Of a stretch of DNA of 14,363 nucleotides, positions 1 to 7,071 are shown piece by piece; position 1 is the stretch's first letter; each line of letters begins with the position of its first letter. The notes below the pieces were generated by a model that saw only the letters and a program-made list of their open reading frames with translations, searched no databases and was not told where the DNA came from. Origin of the DNA: JAYQUR01 sp038133505 (GTDB lineage Bacteria; Pseudomonadota; Alphaproteobacteria; MPNO01; UBA830); contig JAYPTI010000085.1 in the NCBI GenBank assembly GCA_038133505.1, positions 1 to 14,363 on the forward strand. The letters run 5' to 3'. The translations under genes and the position numbers were made by a program.

Positions 1-83
1 CCGCCGCCGTCGCCTTCCTCGCCTCCGACGACGCGAGCTTCATCACCGGCGACAATATCAACTGCAGCGGCGGGCAGTCCTGA
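1..83 (+). CDS. Short-chain dehydrogenase/reductase, C-terminal end (partial)
   Basis: Reading from base 3, the last 26 codons encode AAVAFLASDDASFITGDN followed by INCSGGQS and a TGA stop at 81-83. The pattern 'A-x-FLASDDASFITG-x-x-x-x-x-x-GG' is the usual C-terminus of classical SDR enzymes, NAD(P)-dependent oxidoreductases with a Rossmann fold; the segment after the active site ends in a conserved substrate/dimer loop and G-G turn. The catalytic Tyr-x-x-x-Lys and the cofactor motif lie outside the window, so substrate and cofactor cannot be judged. Its last 26 bases overlap, convergently, the 3' end of the PEP-CTERM gene on the other strand. Confidence 0.85.
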   Translation, partial: AAVAFLASDDASFITGDNINCSGGQS

Positions 84-1389
84 TTCCCGGGCGGGAGCCT
101 CGCTTTGGCGGGCGAACTAGAAATAGACCGGCAAGGCAGGCTCCGAAAATTAAAAACATCTTCGGTTCCGGAACCGATGCCGTTTGTTCGAAAACAAACG
201 CGCCACCAGCATTGACGCCATTAACGATATGGCCTGTTGCACCTAGGACGATGCGATCGCCGGATATTCCTACACCCAATCCAAATGAAGCCGGAACCTG
301 CAGGGTGGGGTTCAGAATTGTCTGAATTAAATCTCCGGAAATCGCGTCGAATACGTGTGCCGCACCTGCGCCAAGACCCAGGGTGTCGTCAACGTTGGTG
401 CCGATAACAATAGTATTTCCTGAAATATCTACAGTCGCACCGAATCCATCATCCGCATCCGGTGTGGGATTCAGCAGCGAGTGTAGCAATTGACCTGTAC
501 ATGCAGAAAATACATATGCCGCGCCGGAATTGCTTGCTCCTGTGTAGTCGTGGGGCGAACTGACGACGATTTTGTCTCCTTCGATCGCGACCGTTTGACC
601 AAATCTATCTTGGGCCCCCGGTGTGGGATTGGTAATTGTGTGTCGTAGCGCATATGTGTTGGCGTCGTATACGTAAATTGAGCCACTTTCGGAGGCCCCT
701 GTGTTGTCGTCCATAGCTGTTATGACAATGCTCTCGTCATTCATTGTAAGACCATAACCAAAAGCATCGGACGCCTGCGGTGTCGGGTTAATAAATTGGT
801 GGAGTAGCGCTCCCGTATCAGCGTCATAAAGATATGCGACACCGGAGTTGAAGGCGCCGGTATCGTCGCCGACGGCACCAATAAGTACCCGGTCCTCAAA
901 GACCGAAACATCGCGACCGAATGCGTTGAACGCCCCACCGGTCGGATCCGTAAATGTATGTTCCAATTGTCCAGTCGTCGCATTGTAGAGGTAGGCGGCA
1001 CCGCTTCTCGCGGAGCCGACGGAATCGTCTTCTCGGTCTCCGATAAGAACGCGATTTCCTGAAATCGAAACTACTTCCGCAAATTGGTTCGTGGGTGAGA
1101 CGTTGGGGTTGATAAAGCTGTGAAGAAGTTGGCCATTGGTCGCATCGAACAGGTAGGCAGCTCCGGCATTTGTGCCTGCTGTATCGTCGTTTACGGCTCC
1201 CAGCAGGATTCTGTCTCCGTCAATCGCGACTCCCGTGCTGTTTGCGAAGATGTCGCCTGCGGCAGGTGTTGGGTTGTCGATTGTAAGAGTATGTTGGAAA
1301 GGCCCCGCATAAACAGCCGCTGGGGTGTATAACATTACTGCTCTTGCAGCGATATTAATATTTCCAAAGTGTTTCCATTTATATTTCAT
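58..1389 (-). CDS. Secreted FG-GAP-type seven-repeat protein with PEP-CTERM sorting signal
   Basis: 443 residues. The N-terminus has a basic stretch (MKYKWKHF) and a hydrophobic run ending AAVYA, giving a plausible signal peptide cleaved near residue 28. The body is seven tandem units of about 53 residues, each built around 'NPTPxAxDxFG', 'GDRIxIG', 'DDTGAxNxGAAYLYDAxTG' and 'LLHxF'; this is an FG-GAP-like pattern and seven units would close a seven-bladed beta-propeller. The C-terminus has VPEP (406-409), a hydrophobic segment (about 411-425) and basic RPPKR, the tripartite PEP-CTERM signal read by exosortase. The protein is therefore probably exported, processed and displayed on the surface or in the matrix. 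The first ATG is chosen because it supplies the n-region of the signal; only a weak AGTGGA lies upstream. Base and codon use are clearly AT-richer than all neighbours, and the last 13 or so residues are unusually long for this signal. No exosortase lies in the window; ligand unknown. Confidence 0.85.
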   Translation of the reverse strand: MKYKWKHFGNINIAARAVMLYTPAAVYAGPFQHTLTIDNPTPAAGDIFANSTGVAIDGDRILLGAVNDDTAGTNAGAAYLFDATNGQLLHSFINPNVSPTNQFAEVVSISGNRVLIGDREDDSVGSARSGAAYLYNATTGQLEHTFTDPTGGAFNAFGRDVSVFEDRVLIGAVGDDTGAFNSGVAYLYDADTGALLHQFINPTPQASDAFGYGLTMNDESIVITAMDDNTGASESGSIYVYDANTYALRHTITNPTPGAQDRFGQTVAIEGDKIVVSSPHDYTGASNSGAAYVFSACTGQLLHSLLNPTPDADDGFGATVDISGNTIVIGTNVDDTLGLGAGAAHVFDAISGDLIQTILNPTLQVPASFGLGVGISGDRIVLGATGHIVNGVNAGGAFVFEQTASVPEPKMFLIFGACLAGLFLVRPPKRGSRPGIRTARRCS

Positions 1390-1674
1390 TATTAGATTCC
1401 ACTTATATACATTTTTTTGCGAAAAAAAGAATTCATAAAATCAATAATCGTGCAAATTATAAAAACATTTATATTTCAATAATATGGTTAAATTTTTCAA
1501 TTGATATTGGGGAGAGATGTCAAATTTTCCGACGGTTTAAAAATAGAAGCCGTTTTATCTGGAATGTTGCGCCATGTTGGTTCTTCGCCGAACAACCGAT
1601 ATGATTTTTTCCGCATTCTGAATCGCTAAAATCCCTCACTCGACTTCCGCCCCAGCGTGCTTATCTTCTGCACA
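1390..1674. other. AT-rich intergenic region, no gene seen
   Basis: About 285 bases between the divergent PEP-CTERM gene (-) and the oligopeptidase gene (+). The part from 1390 to about 1550 is extremely A/T-rich with poly-A/T runs, in sharp contrast with the oligopeptidase side. It should hold the promoter of the PEP-CTERM gene, but the sequence offers too many TATAAT-like words to choose one: for example, on the minus strand a TTGAAA and a TATAAT occur with only 12 bases between them, too close for a normal sigma-70 promoter. It also holds one copy of an 18-bp repeat (1519-1536). No open frame of credible composition was found. Confidence 0.7.
1519..1536 (+). repeat. 18-bp exact repeat, copy 1 (GTCAAATTTTCCGACGGT)
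   Basis: The 18-mer GTCAAATTTTCCGACGGT occurs here and again, identical and in the same orientation, at 11422-11439. Flanking bases differ on both sides, so the shared block is exactly 18 bp. It has short inverted ends (GTC...GAC). This copy lies 130-147 bases upstream of the PEP-CTERM gene start; read in that gene's direction it contains TTGAC next to an A, a -35-like word, but no matching -10 at normal spacing was found. A protein-binding site or a small dispersed repeat are both possible. Confidence 0.7.
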
Positions 1675-3834
1675 ATGTCCGCCAACGAATCCTCGCATCC
1701 CTATTCCCAAGTCGCGTCGTGCCCCCCCGCCGCCGACCGTCGCCCCCGCACCGTGGAGCGGCACGGCCGTCTCATGGACGACCCCTATCACTGGCTGTGC
1801 GATCCCGACTGGCAGCGCGTCATGCGCGAGCCGGAGGCGCTGCAGGCCGACATCCGCGCGCATCTCGATGCCGAGAACGCGTGGACCGAGGCGGCGCTCG
1901 CGCCGGTCGCTGGTCTCCGCAGGGAGCTCGTCGCCGAGCTGAAGGGCCGCATCAAGGAGGACGATTCCTCGGTGCCGGCGCCCGACGGGCCGTGGGAATA
2001 CTACCGGCGCTTCGTCGAGGGCGGGCAGTATCCGCTGCTCTGCCGCCGGCCCAGGGGAAAAACGCGGGGGACCGACGATGCCGCCGCCGAACAGGTGCTG
2101 ATCGACGGCAACGCGGAAGCCGAGGGCGAGAGCTTCTTCTCGATCCACGGGGCGGTTCACACGCCGGATCACGCCATCTTCGCCGCCGCCATCGACCGCA
2201 ACGGCTCGGAATACTGCACGGTCGAGTTCCGCCGCCCGGAGACGGGCGAGGTTCTGTCGGACCGGCTTGCCAACGCGCAGGGCGACATGGCGTTTTCGGC
2301 CGACGGCGCGACCCTGTTCTATACCGTGCTCGACGACAACCACCGGCCGTCGCAAGTCTACCGCCACCGGATGGGCGCCGATCCGGCTGAGGACGCGCTG
2401 GTCTACGAGGACCCGGACCCCGGCTTCTATCTCGGGCTCGGCAAGACGGAGAGCGGGCGCTACATCGCAATCGGCGCGCACGACCATGCCGATACCTCCG
2501 AGATCCACCTGATCGACGCCGCCGCGCCCGAGGCGCCGCCCCGCATGATCACCGCACGCGAGACAGGCGTGACTTACGACGTCTCCGACCGCGGCGACCG
2601 GCTGTTCGTCCTCACCAATATCGGCGGCGCGGTCGACTTCCGCATCATGGAGGCGCCGCTCGGCGATCCGGCACCCGGGAACTGGCAGGAGGTCGTGCCG
2701 CACCGCGAGGGGCGGCTGATCCGCTCGATCCTGGTCTTTTCCCGCTGGCTCGTCCGGCTGGAGCGCGAGAACGCGCTGCCGCGCATCGTCGTCCGCGACA
2801 TCGACAGCGGCGAGGAGCACGAGATCGCCTTCGAGGAGGAAGCCTACGACCTGCAGCTGGTTCCCGGTTACGAGTTCGAAACCGATACGCTGCGCTTCGC
2901 CTATTCGTCGCCGACGACGCCGGCACGGGTCTACGACTACGACATGGCGGCGCGGACCCGGGAATTGAGAAAAGAGCAGGAGATCCCGTCCGGCCACGAT
3001 CCGGAAAAATACGTCTGCCGCCGCGTCTTCGCCGAGAGCCACGACGGCACGAAGGTGCCGGTGACGGTCCTCCACGCGAAGTCGACGCCGCTCGACGGCT
3101 CGGCGCCGATGCTGCTCTACGGCTACGGCTCCTACGGCATCTCGATCCCGGCGTCGTTCTCGCCGAACCAGTTCAGCCTGGTCGACCGCGGCTTCGTGCA
3201 CGCCATCGCGCATATCAGGGGCGGCACCGAGGGCGGCTACGGCTGGTATCTCGACGGCAAGCTGGAGAAAAAGAAGAACACGTTCTTCGATTTCATCGCC
3301 GCCGCCGAACACCTGATCGCGGGCGGCTACACGTCCGCCGGCCGCATCGTTGCCGAGGGCCGGAGCGCCGGCGGCATGCTGATGGGCGCGGTCGCCAACA
3401 TGCGCCCCGATCTGTTCGCGGGGGTGATGGGCGAGGTGCCGTTCGTCGACGTGATCAACACCATGTGCGACGACACGCTGCCGCTGACGCCGCCCGAATG
3501 GGTGGAGTGGGGGAACCCGATCACCGACGAGACTGCATTCGAGTACATGGCGTCCTACTGCCCCTACACCAACGTCGAGGACAAGGCGTATCCCAACGTG
3601 CTGGCGACGGGCGGTCTCACGGACCCGCGCGTCACCTACTGGGAGCCTGCGAAGTGGGCCGCCAAGCTGCGCCACCACAACACGGCGGACACCCAGGTGC
3701 TGCTCTACATGAACATGGACGCCGGCCACGGCGGCGCGTCGGGCCGCTTCGACCGGCTCGAGGAAGTGGCGCTGTCCTGGGCGTTCGCGGTGATGGTGAC
3801 GGATAAGAACGCCGCTAGAGGCGGGCGGGTCTGA
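1675..3834 (+). CDS. ptrB: Oligopeptidase B (S9A prolyl oligopeptidase family)
   Basis: 719 residues from ATG 1675; an in-frame GTG at 1657 would add six. Neither has a clear Shine-Dalgarno, so the start is uncertain. Oligopeptidase B is a cytosolic serine peptidase that cleaves short peptides after Lys or Arg. The N-terminal cap and beta-propeller (residues about 70-430) precede an alpha/beta hydrolase domain. The catalytic triad is visible: Ser564 in GRSAGG, Asp650 in GLTDPRV, His685 in DAGHGG. Family signatures 'HIRGGTEGGYGW', 'GEVPFVDV' and 'EWGNP' match oligopeptidase B rather than prolyl oligopeptidase proper. Length is normal. The last codons (about GGRV and the TGA) are encoded inside a REP-like hairpin, so the extreme C-terminus is repeat-derived. 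The gene stands alone and runs convergently toward the dienelactone hydrolase. Confidence 0.92.
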   Translation: MSANESSHPYSQVASCPPAADRRPRTVERHGRLMDDPYHWLCDPDWQRVMREPEALQADIRAHLDAENAWTEAALAPVAGLRRELVAELKGRIKEDDSSVPAPDGPWEYYRRFVEGGQYPLLCRRPRGKTRGTDDAAAEQVLIDGNAEAEGESFFSIHGAVHTPDHAIFAAAIDRNGSEYCTVEFRRPETGEVLSDRLANAQGDMAFSADGATLFYTVLDDNHRPSQVYRHRMGADPAEDALVYEDPDPGFYLGLGKTESGRYIAIGAHDHADTSEIHLIDAAAPEAPPRMITARETGVTYDVSDRGDRLFVLTNIGGAVDFRIMEAPLGDPAPGNWQEVVPHREGRLIRSILVFSRWLVRLERENALPRIVVRDIDSGEEHEIAFEEEAYDLQLVPGYEFETDTLRFAYSSPTTPARVYDYDMAARTRELRKEQEIPSGHDPEKYVCRRVFAESHDGTKVPVTVLHAKSTPLDGSAPMLLYGYGSYGISIPASFSPNQFSLVDRGFVHAIAHIRGGTEGGYGWYLDGKLEKKKNTFFDFIAAAEHLIAGGYTSAGRIVAEGRSAGGMLMGAVANMRPDLFAGVMGEVPFVDVINTMCDDTLPLTPPEWVEWGNPITDETAFEYMASYCPYTNVEDKAYPNVLATGGLTDPRVTYWEPAKWAAKLRHHNTADTQVLLYMNMDAGHGGASGRFDRLEEVALSWAFAVMVTDKNAARGGRV

Positions 3835-3891
3835 GACCCGCCCCTACGCAGACCGATCACGTAATCGTAGGGGCCGGTCTCAGACCGGCCC
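3823..3891 (+). repeat. BIME-like element of two REP hairpins, copy 1
   Basis: Two different near-perfect palindromes face each other. Hairpin A: arms GGGCGGGTCT (3823-3832) and AGACCCGCCC (3834-3843) around one G. Hairpin B: arms GGGCCGGTCT (3871-3880) and AGACCGGCCC (3882-3891) around one C. Between them, CCCCTACG (3841-3848) pairs with CGTAGGGG (3866-3873). The same two-hairpin unit recurs in opposite orientation at 13977-14050. This organisation is that of bacterial interspersed mosaic elements made of REP sequences, which are typically mobilised by a RAYT (TnpA-REP) transposase encoded elsewhere. It sits between two convergent gene ends, the usual REP location, and may also act as a bidirectional transcription stop or mRNA 3' end stabiliser. 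It overlaps the oligopeptidase stop codon at 3832-3834. Confidence 0.85.
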
Positions 3892-3905
3892 GCAGCCGCC
3901 GCGGC

Positions 3906-4640
3906 CTAGAGCGTCTCATCGAAGAAATCCCGCATCAGGCGGTAGGTCTGGTCGCACAGGCGTTTGTCGTAGCGCTGGATGTTGTCGTTGGCGTCGCGGA
4001 CGCAGAAGCCGTGCGGGGCGCCGCCGAACATCATCGTCTGCCAGTCGATGCCGGCCAACGTCAGTTCGGTCTCGAAGGAATCCACCTGCGGCACCGGCGT
4101 CACGATGTCCGCCGTGCCGTGGACGATCAGCACCTTGCCCTTGATGTCGGACGGCCGGTTCGGCGCGACCGTCATCGGCAGCGTGACGTGGATGAAGACC
4201 GAGCCCTTGTAATCGGCGCCGGCGCGGATCTGTTCGGTCAGGAACCCGCCGCCCATGCAGTAACCGACGGCGACCTTCTTCGATGCGTCGATCAGGCCGA
4301 GCTTTTCCGCCTCCGCCGTCAGCGCCTTGTCCGCGGCCGTGCCGCAGCCGAGGATGAACTCGATGTCGGAGCGCTTGGCGCGCGCGATCGGGCCGAGCTC
4401 GGCGTTGGTCTTCTGCATGCCGCCGTAGTTCTTGCCGAACATGTCGGCGAGAAGGATCACGTACTCGGCGTCGCCAAGCGCCTCGGTCGCCATCTCGATC
4501 GTGTGCGAACACACGCCGAGCCAGTCGGGCTGCATGAAGACGGCCGGCCGCTTGCCCGAATGGGCATCGTCGTAAACCAGCATCCCCTGATACTGTTCGC
4601 CGTCATATTCGTACGGGACCGGGTGTTCGATGATCGCCAT
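3906..4640 (-). CDS. Dienelactone hydrolase family protein
   Basis: 244 residues, the usual length for this family of alpha/beta hydrolases; classical members open dienelactone to maleylacetate in chlorocatechol breakdown, though many relatives act on other esters or lactones. The Cys-His-Asp triad is visible: Cys128 in GYCMGGG, Asp178 in HGTADIVTP, His210 in APHGFC. There is no signal peptide, so it is cytosolic. The ATG at 4638-4640 has a good ribosome site (GGGAGAA, about 7 bases upstream). It begins 27 bases after the end of the secreted FG-GAP-type gene and may be co-transcribed with it. With the extradiol dioxygenase two genes upstream, a role in a ring-cleavage pathway is plausible but not proven. 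Confidence 0.88.
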   Translation of the reverse strand: MAIIEHPVPYEYDGEQYQGMLVYDDAHSGKRPAVFMQPDWLGVCSHTIEMATEALGDAEYVILLADMFGKNYGGMQKTNAELGPIARAKRSDIEFILGCGTAADKALTAEAEKLGLIDASKKVAVGYCMGGGFLTEQIRAGADYKGSVFIHVTLPMTVAPNRPSDIKGKVLIVHGTADIVTPVPQVDSFETELTLAGIDWQTMMFGGAPHGFCVRDANDNIQRYDKRLCDQTYRLMRDFFDETL

Positions 4641-4667
4641 GGTCTTTCTCCCTGAGTTTGGGCGAGT

Positions 4668-5594
4668 CTAGCGTCCCCGGGCGATCCGGAACACCTGTCC
4701 GTTGTCCAATCCGACGAAAAATTGCAGGTCCCGTCCGCTGCCGGCCGCCGCGATCGGCTTGTCGATGGGGGCGGGCAGCGGGATGTCGGCGAGAAGGACG
4801 ATCCCTGCCGGTTCGAGCGAGACGATCCTGAGGCCGCGGCGGTCGGCGCGCGGCAGCGCGAGGTCCGGACGGCCGTCCCCGTTCGCGTCGGCGACGGCGG
4901 ACAGGCGCATCTCCGTGGAGCCTATCGCGTGGTTCGAGAACCCGTCGGCCCTGGCGACGACCTCCAGCGCATCGCCGTCCAGCGCGACGAAGATCAGCCG
5001 GCCGCCGATATGGGGCGTCTGCACGTAGGCGATCTCCGCGGTCTTTCCGCCGCGAAACCGCGCGATGCCCGCGATGTTGAGCCAGCGGTTGGGCTTGCCG
5101 ATGAACGGCGTCGTCGCGATCCGGCGCAGCGCGCCGCCCCGCATCCCGTAGACGGTCACCGCCGCGCCGGCCGCCACGGACGATCGGATGGCGATCACAT
5201 CGGGCTCGCCGTCGCCGTCGAGGTCGGCGAGACGGGGAGTGCGGTCCTCGAACACTTCGACCGCCGGCAGGACATGTGTCAGCGTGCCGCCTTGGCGAAG
5301 GCGAACGCGCAATCCGGCTGCTTCGACGGCGTCGCCGAGGATGCCGTGACCGTAGCGTTCGGTCGGCCGAACGTACCAGGCGGCGGAAATGCTGCCCGTT
5401 GCCGAGCGCGCCACGCGCCCGTCGGGAAGCCCGTCTTCAGGCGCGGCGCCGGTCTCCTCGTCCATCTTGCTGACTTCCGCTGCAAGGCCGGACGGCTCGG
5501 CCGGGGCGACGGACCAGCCTCGTTGCGCGGCGGCCTGGCCGGCAAGCGCGACCGCGCCGCACAGCACGCCCGCCAGGAAGACCTTCCGTTTCAT
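4668..5594 (-). CDS. Secreted FG-GAP/VCBS-type repeat protein
   Basis: 308 residues from ATG 5592-5594. The start is chosen because MKRKVFLAGVLCGAVALAG followed by QAAA is a textbook signal peptide (cleavage near residue 23); a longer in-frame extension upstream runs through a terminator and the end of the preceding gene and is rejected. The mature protein has two Asp-rich loops, DLDGDGEPD (124-132) and DANGDGRPD (236-244), the calcium-type loops of FG-GAP/VCBS beta-propeller repeats, with weaker beta-rich stretches between. It is likely periplasmic or extracellular. A proline- and acid-rich linker (about 30-60) precedes the repeats. The function is not recognised; there is no catalytic motif. 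It follows an intrinsic terminator, so it may have its own promoter in the 68-base gap. The ribosome site is weak. Confidence 0.75.
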   Translation of the reverse strand: MKRKVFLAGVLCGAVALAGQAAAQRGWSVAPAEPSGLAAEVSKMDEETGAAPEDGLPDGRVARSATGSISAAWYVRPTERYGHGILGDAVEAAGLRVRLRQGGTLTHVLPAVEVFEDRTPRLADLDGDGEPDVIAIRSSVAAGAAVTVYGMRGGALRRIATTPFIGKPNRWLNIAGIARFRGGKTAEIAYVQTPHIGGRLIFVALDGDALEVVARADGFSNHAIGSTEMRLSAVADANGDGRPDLALPRADRRGLRIVSLEPAGIVLLADIPLPAPIDKPIAAAGSGRDLQFFVGLDNGQVFRIARGR

Positions 5595-5624
5595 CTCAAT
5601 CGTTCGTTCCCGAAACCCGGCCAG

Positions 5625-5656
5625 AAAAAAAAGGGGCGCCGAGAGCGCCCCCTTTT
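5625..5656 (-). terminator. Rho-independent terminator after the extradiol dioxygenase gene
   Basis: On the minus strand a 7-bp G/C stem (GGGGCGC at 5633-5639 with GCGCCCC at 5645-5651, 5-base loop) is followed directly by eight T residues (the A run at 5625-5632 on the plus strand). It begins 7 bases beyond the stop codon of the dioxygenase gene, so it should end transcription from that unit and separates it from the downstream secreted-protein gene. A T-run at 5653-5656 on the other side could let it work weakly in both directions. Confidence 0.88.
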
Positions 5657-5662
5657 GCGGTT

Positions 5663-6613
5663 CTATTCGACGAACCGGCCGATGAATTTCTCGGGCGGCG
5701 GTTCGCCCCACTGGGAAATCAGGCCTTCCTCGACGGACATGACCTCGCCGCCGTTGGCGACGTTGAGCCGGTCGCTGTCGGCCCAGTGCTCGTGCACGCG
5801 GCCCCACGGATCCGCCCAGTAGTCGTAGACCTGGCTGCCGAGCAGGTGACGGCCGATGCCCCACATATGCTCGTACTTGCCGAGATTTTCGAGATAGTTG
5901 TGGCCGGTAAAGACGTCGTCCACGTCGTGCACCTCGAACGACAGGTGGTTCAGCCCGGCGTGGCCGTGCTGCATGCAGAAGAACACGTGGTGATCAACGT
6001 ATTCGTCGCCCTGGTCGACGCGGTTGAACGACCCGATGATGTTGTTCTCCTCGCCCGCATAGACGTCGTCGGAGCACACGAAGCCGAGCGTGTCGCGGAA
6101 CCATTTGACGGTTCCCGCGAGGTCGGGCGAGCCCATGACGCCGTGACCGATGCGCTTCACGCGCGACGGGCCCTGATGGATCCGCATCAGTTCGCCGGCG
6201 CGGTTGTTGCCTTCGGGGCCGGAGTTCAGCTTCTGGAAACGGACCGGGATGGGATCGAGCTGCTCGATGCCCCAGACCACTTCGATCTGATAGCCGTTCG
6301 GCTCGGTCAGGCGCACGCGCCTGCCGCCGCCGGGTTCGTCGATGTCCTCGACCGCCGATGCGCCGGGCACTTCCTTCGACAGCTTCTCGAGGTCTTCTTC
6401 GCTCGAGGCGTTGTAGGCGAAACCGACGAATTTCGGATCGCCCTTCTCGGTGATGTGGATATGGTGATCAGGATCGGTGCCGCGCATGTAGAGCGCGTCG
6501 TCGGTGCGTGCCGAGCGCACCATGCCGAATTCGGTCAGGAATTCCTCCATCACGTCCAGATCGGGCGCCCGCAGGCGTCCGTAGGCGATATCCCGTACTT
6601 TGACGATGGGCAT
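5663..6613 (-). CDS. Type I extradiol ring-cleavage dioxygenase (VOC superfamily)
   Basis: 316 residues made of two VOC modules (about 5-115 and 150-285), the domain plan of catechol 2,3-dioxygenase/BphC enzymes that split catechols next to the hydroxyls using Fe(II) and O2. The active site is complete by spacing: metal ligands His157 (RIGHGVM), His223 (GLNHLSFEV) and Glu275 (GRVHEHW); second-sphere His208, His256 (GIGRH) and Tyr265 (YDYW). These match the BphC set (His146, His210, Glu260, His195, His241, Tyr250) almost residue for residue in spacing. The N-terminal module lacks the ligands, as expected. A strong GGAGG lies 7 bases before the ATG, in a 124-base gap that may hold a promoter. 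The natural substrate cannot be told from sequence; catechol, biphenyl-diol or heterocyclic diols are all possible. Confidence 0.85.
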   Translation of the reverse strand: MPIVKVRDIAYGRLRAPDLDVMEEFLTEFGMVRSARTDDALYMRGTDPDHHIHITEKGDPKFVGFAYNASSEEDLEKLSKEVPGASAVEDIDEPGGGRRVRLTEPNGYQIEVVWGIEQLDPIPVRFQKLNSGPEGNNRAGELMRIHQGPSRVKRIGHGVMGSPDLAGTVKWFRDTLGFVCSDDVYAGEENNIIGSFNRVDQGDEYVDHHVFFCMQHGHAGLNHLSFEVHDVDDVFTGHNYLENLGKYEHMWGIGRHLLGSQVYDYWADPWGRVHEHWADSDRLNVANGGEVMSVEEGLISQWGEPPPEKFIGRFVE

Positions 6614-6737
6614 GATCTTTCCTCCGCGGGTATTGGTTGTCCGTATGCGTTCTTCGTGGGCCGGATAATCGCAAATTGCGGGCGTCGAGAAAACGCCTGC
6701 GGCACAGATTTATGGCGGGACCGGTACCGCGCTCGTA

Positions 6738-7046
6738 TCAGGCCCCTTCGACGCTTTCGAAACCCTCGAATTCCGGGTGTCCCGCGTACAGGCCGCGGTT
6801 ATTGCCCGCATTCGCGTGCGCCTTGCGGAAATGCTCGGACTGGGTCCAGGCCTCGAACGCGGCGCGGTCTTGCCAGACCGTGTGGGACGCGTAGAGCGTC
6901 GTTTCGCCCTGGTCGGGGCCGCGCAGGAGGTGGAATTCGACGAAACCCGGCACCTCCTCGAGAAGCGAATCCCGGTTCTTCCAGACGTTCTCGAAGGCTT
7001 CCTCCGACCCCTTGTTGATCCTGAAACGGTTCATGGCGACGAACAT
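6738..7046 (-). CDS. Antibiotic biosynthesis monooxygenase (ABM) domain protein, IsdG/HmoA-like
   Basis: 102 residues, a single ferredoxin-like ABM domain. Small members act as dimers and either degrade heme (IsdG, HmoA, MhuD) or oxidise quinol-type substrates without a cofactor. The residues Asn6, Trp67 and His77 fall at nearly the same numbers as the catalytic Asn7, Trp67 and His77 of staphylococcal IsdG, and the local pattern 'F-x-x-W-x-x-S-x-x-F-x-x-A-H' is shared, so heme degradation is the first guess. The ATG at 7044-7046 has an AAGGAAGG ribosome site. It lies 25 bases after the small tail-anchored gene and is probably in one operon with it and the amidohydrolase. No heme transport or Fur-type site was recognised nearby, so a role in aromatic oxidation remains open. 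Confidence 0.82.
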   Translation of the reverse strand: MFVAMNRFRINKGSEEAFENVWKNRDSLLEEVPGFVEFHLLRGPDQGETTLYASHTVWQDRAAFEAWTQSEHFRKAHANAGNNRGLYAGHPEFEGFESVEGA

Positions 7047-7071
7047 GGCGACCTTCCTTTTCGTGACGTCT

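Noticed and set aside
58..1389. Tandem DNA repeat or CRISPR-like array
   Set aside because: The seven units repeat at protein level only, at about 160-bp spacing with diverged bases, inside one continuous reading frame.
1636..3729. 697-codon open frame on the minus strand
   Set aside because: It is antisense to oligopeptidase B, whose triad and length are complete. The antisense product is Arg/His/Val/Asp-rich low-complexity sequence typical of the mirror frame of GC-rich codons.
3823..3891. Simple pair of intrinsic terminators
   Set aside because: Neither hairpin has a T-run, and the same two-hairpin unit recurs inverted at 13977-14050 beside a gene start, which fits a dispersed repeat better.
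5595..5864. 90-codon upstream extension of the secreted FG-GAP-type gene
   Set aside because: It would read through a terminator and the end of the dioxygenase gene and would bury a clear signal peptide in the interior.
6681..6697. Terminator after the dioxygenase promoter region (GGCGT/ACGCC hairpin)
   Set aside because: The stem has only 5 bp and no T-run follows.
5786..7018. 410-codon open frame on the plus strand across the dioxygenase and ABM genes
   Set aside because: It is antisense to two genes with intact active sites, has no ribosome site, and its product is compositionally biased.
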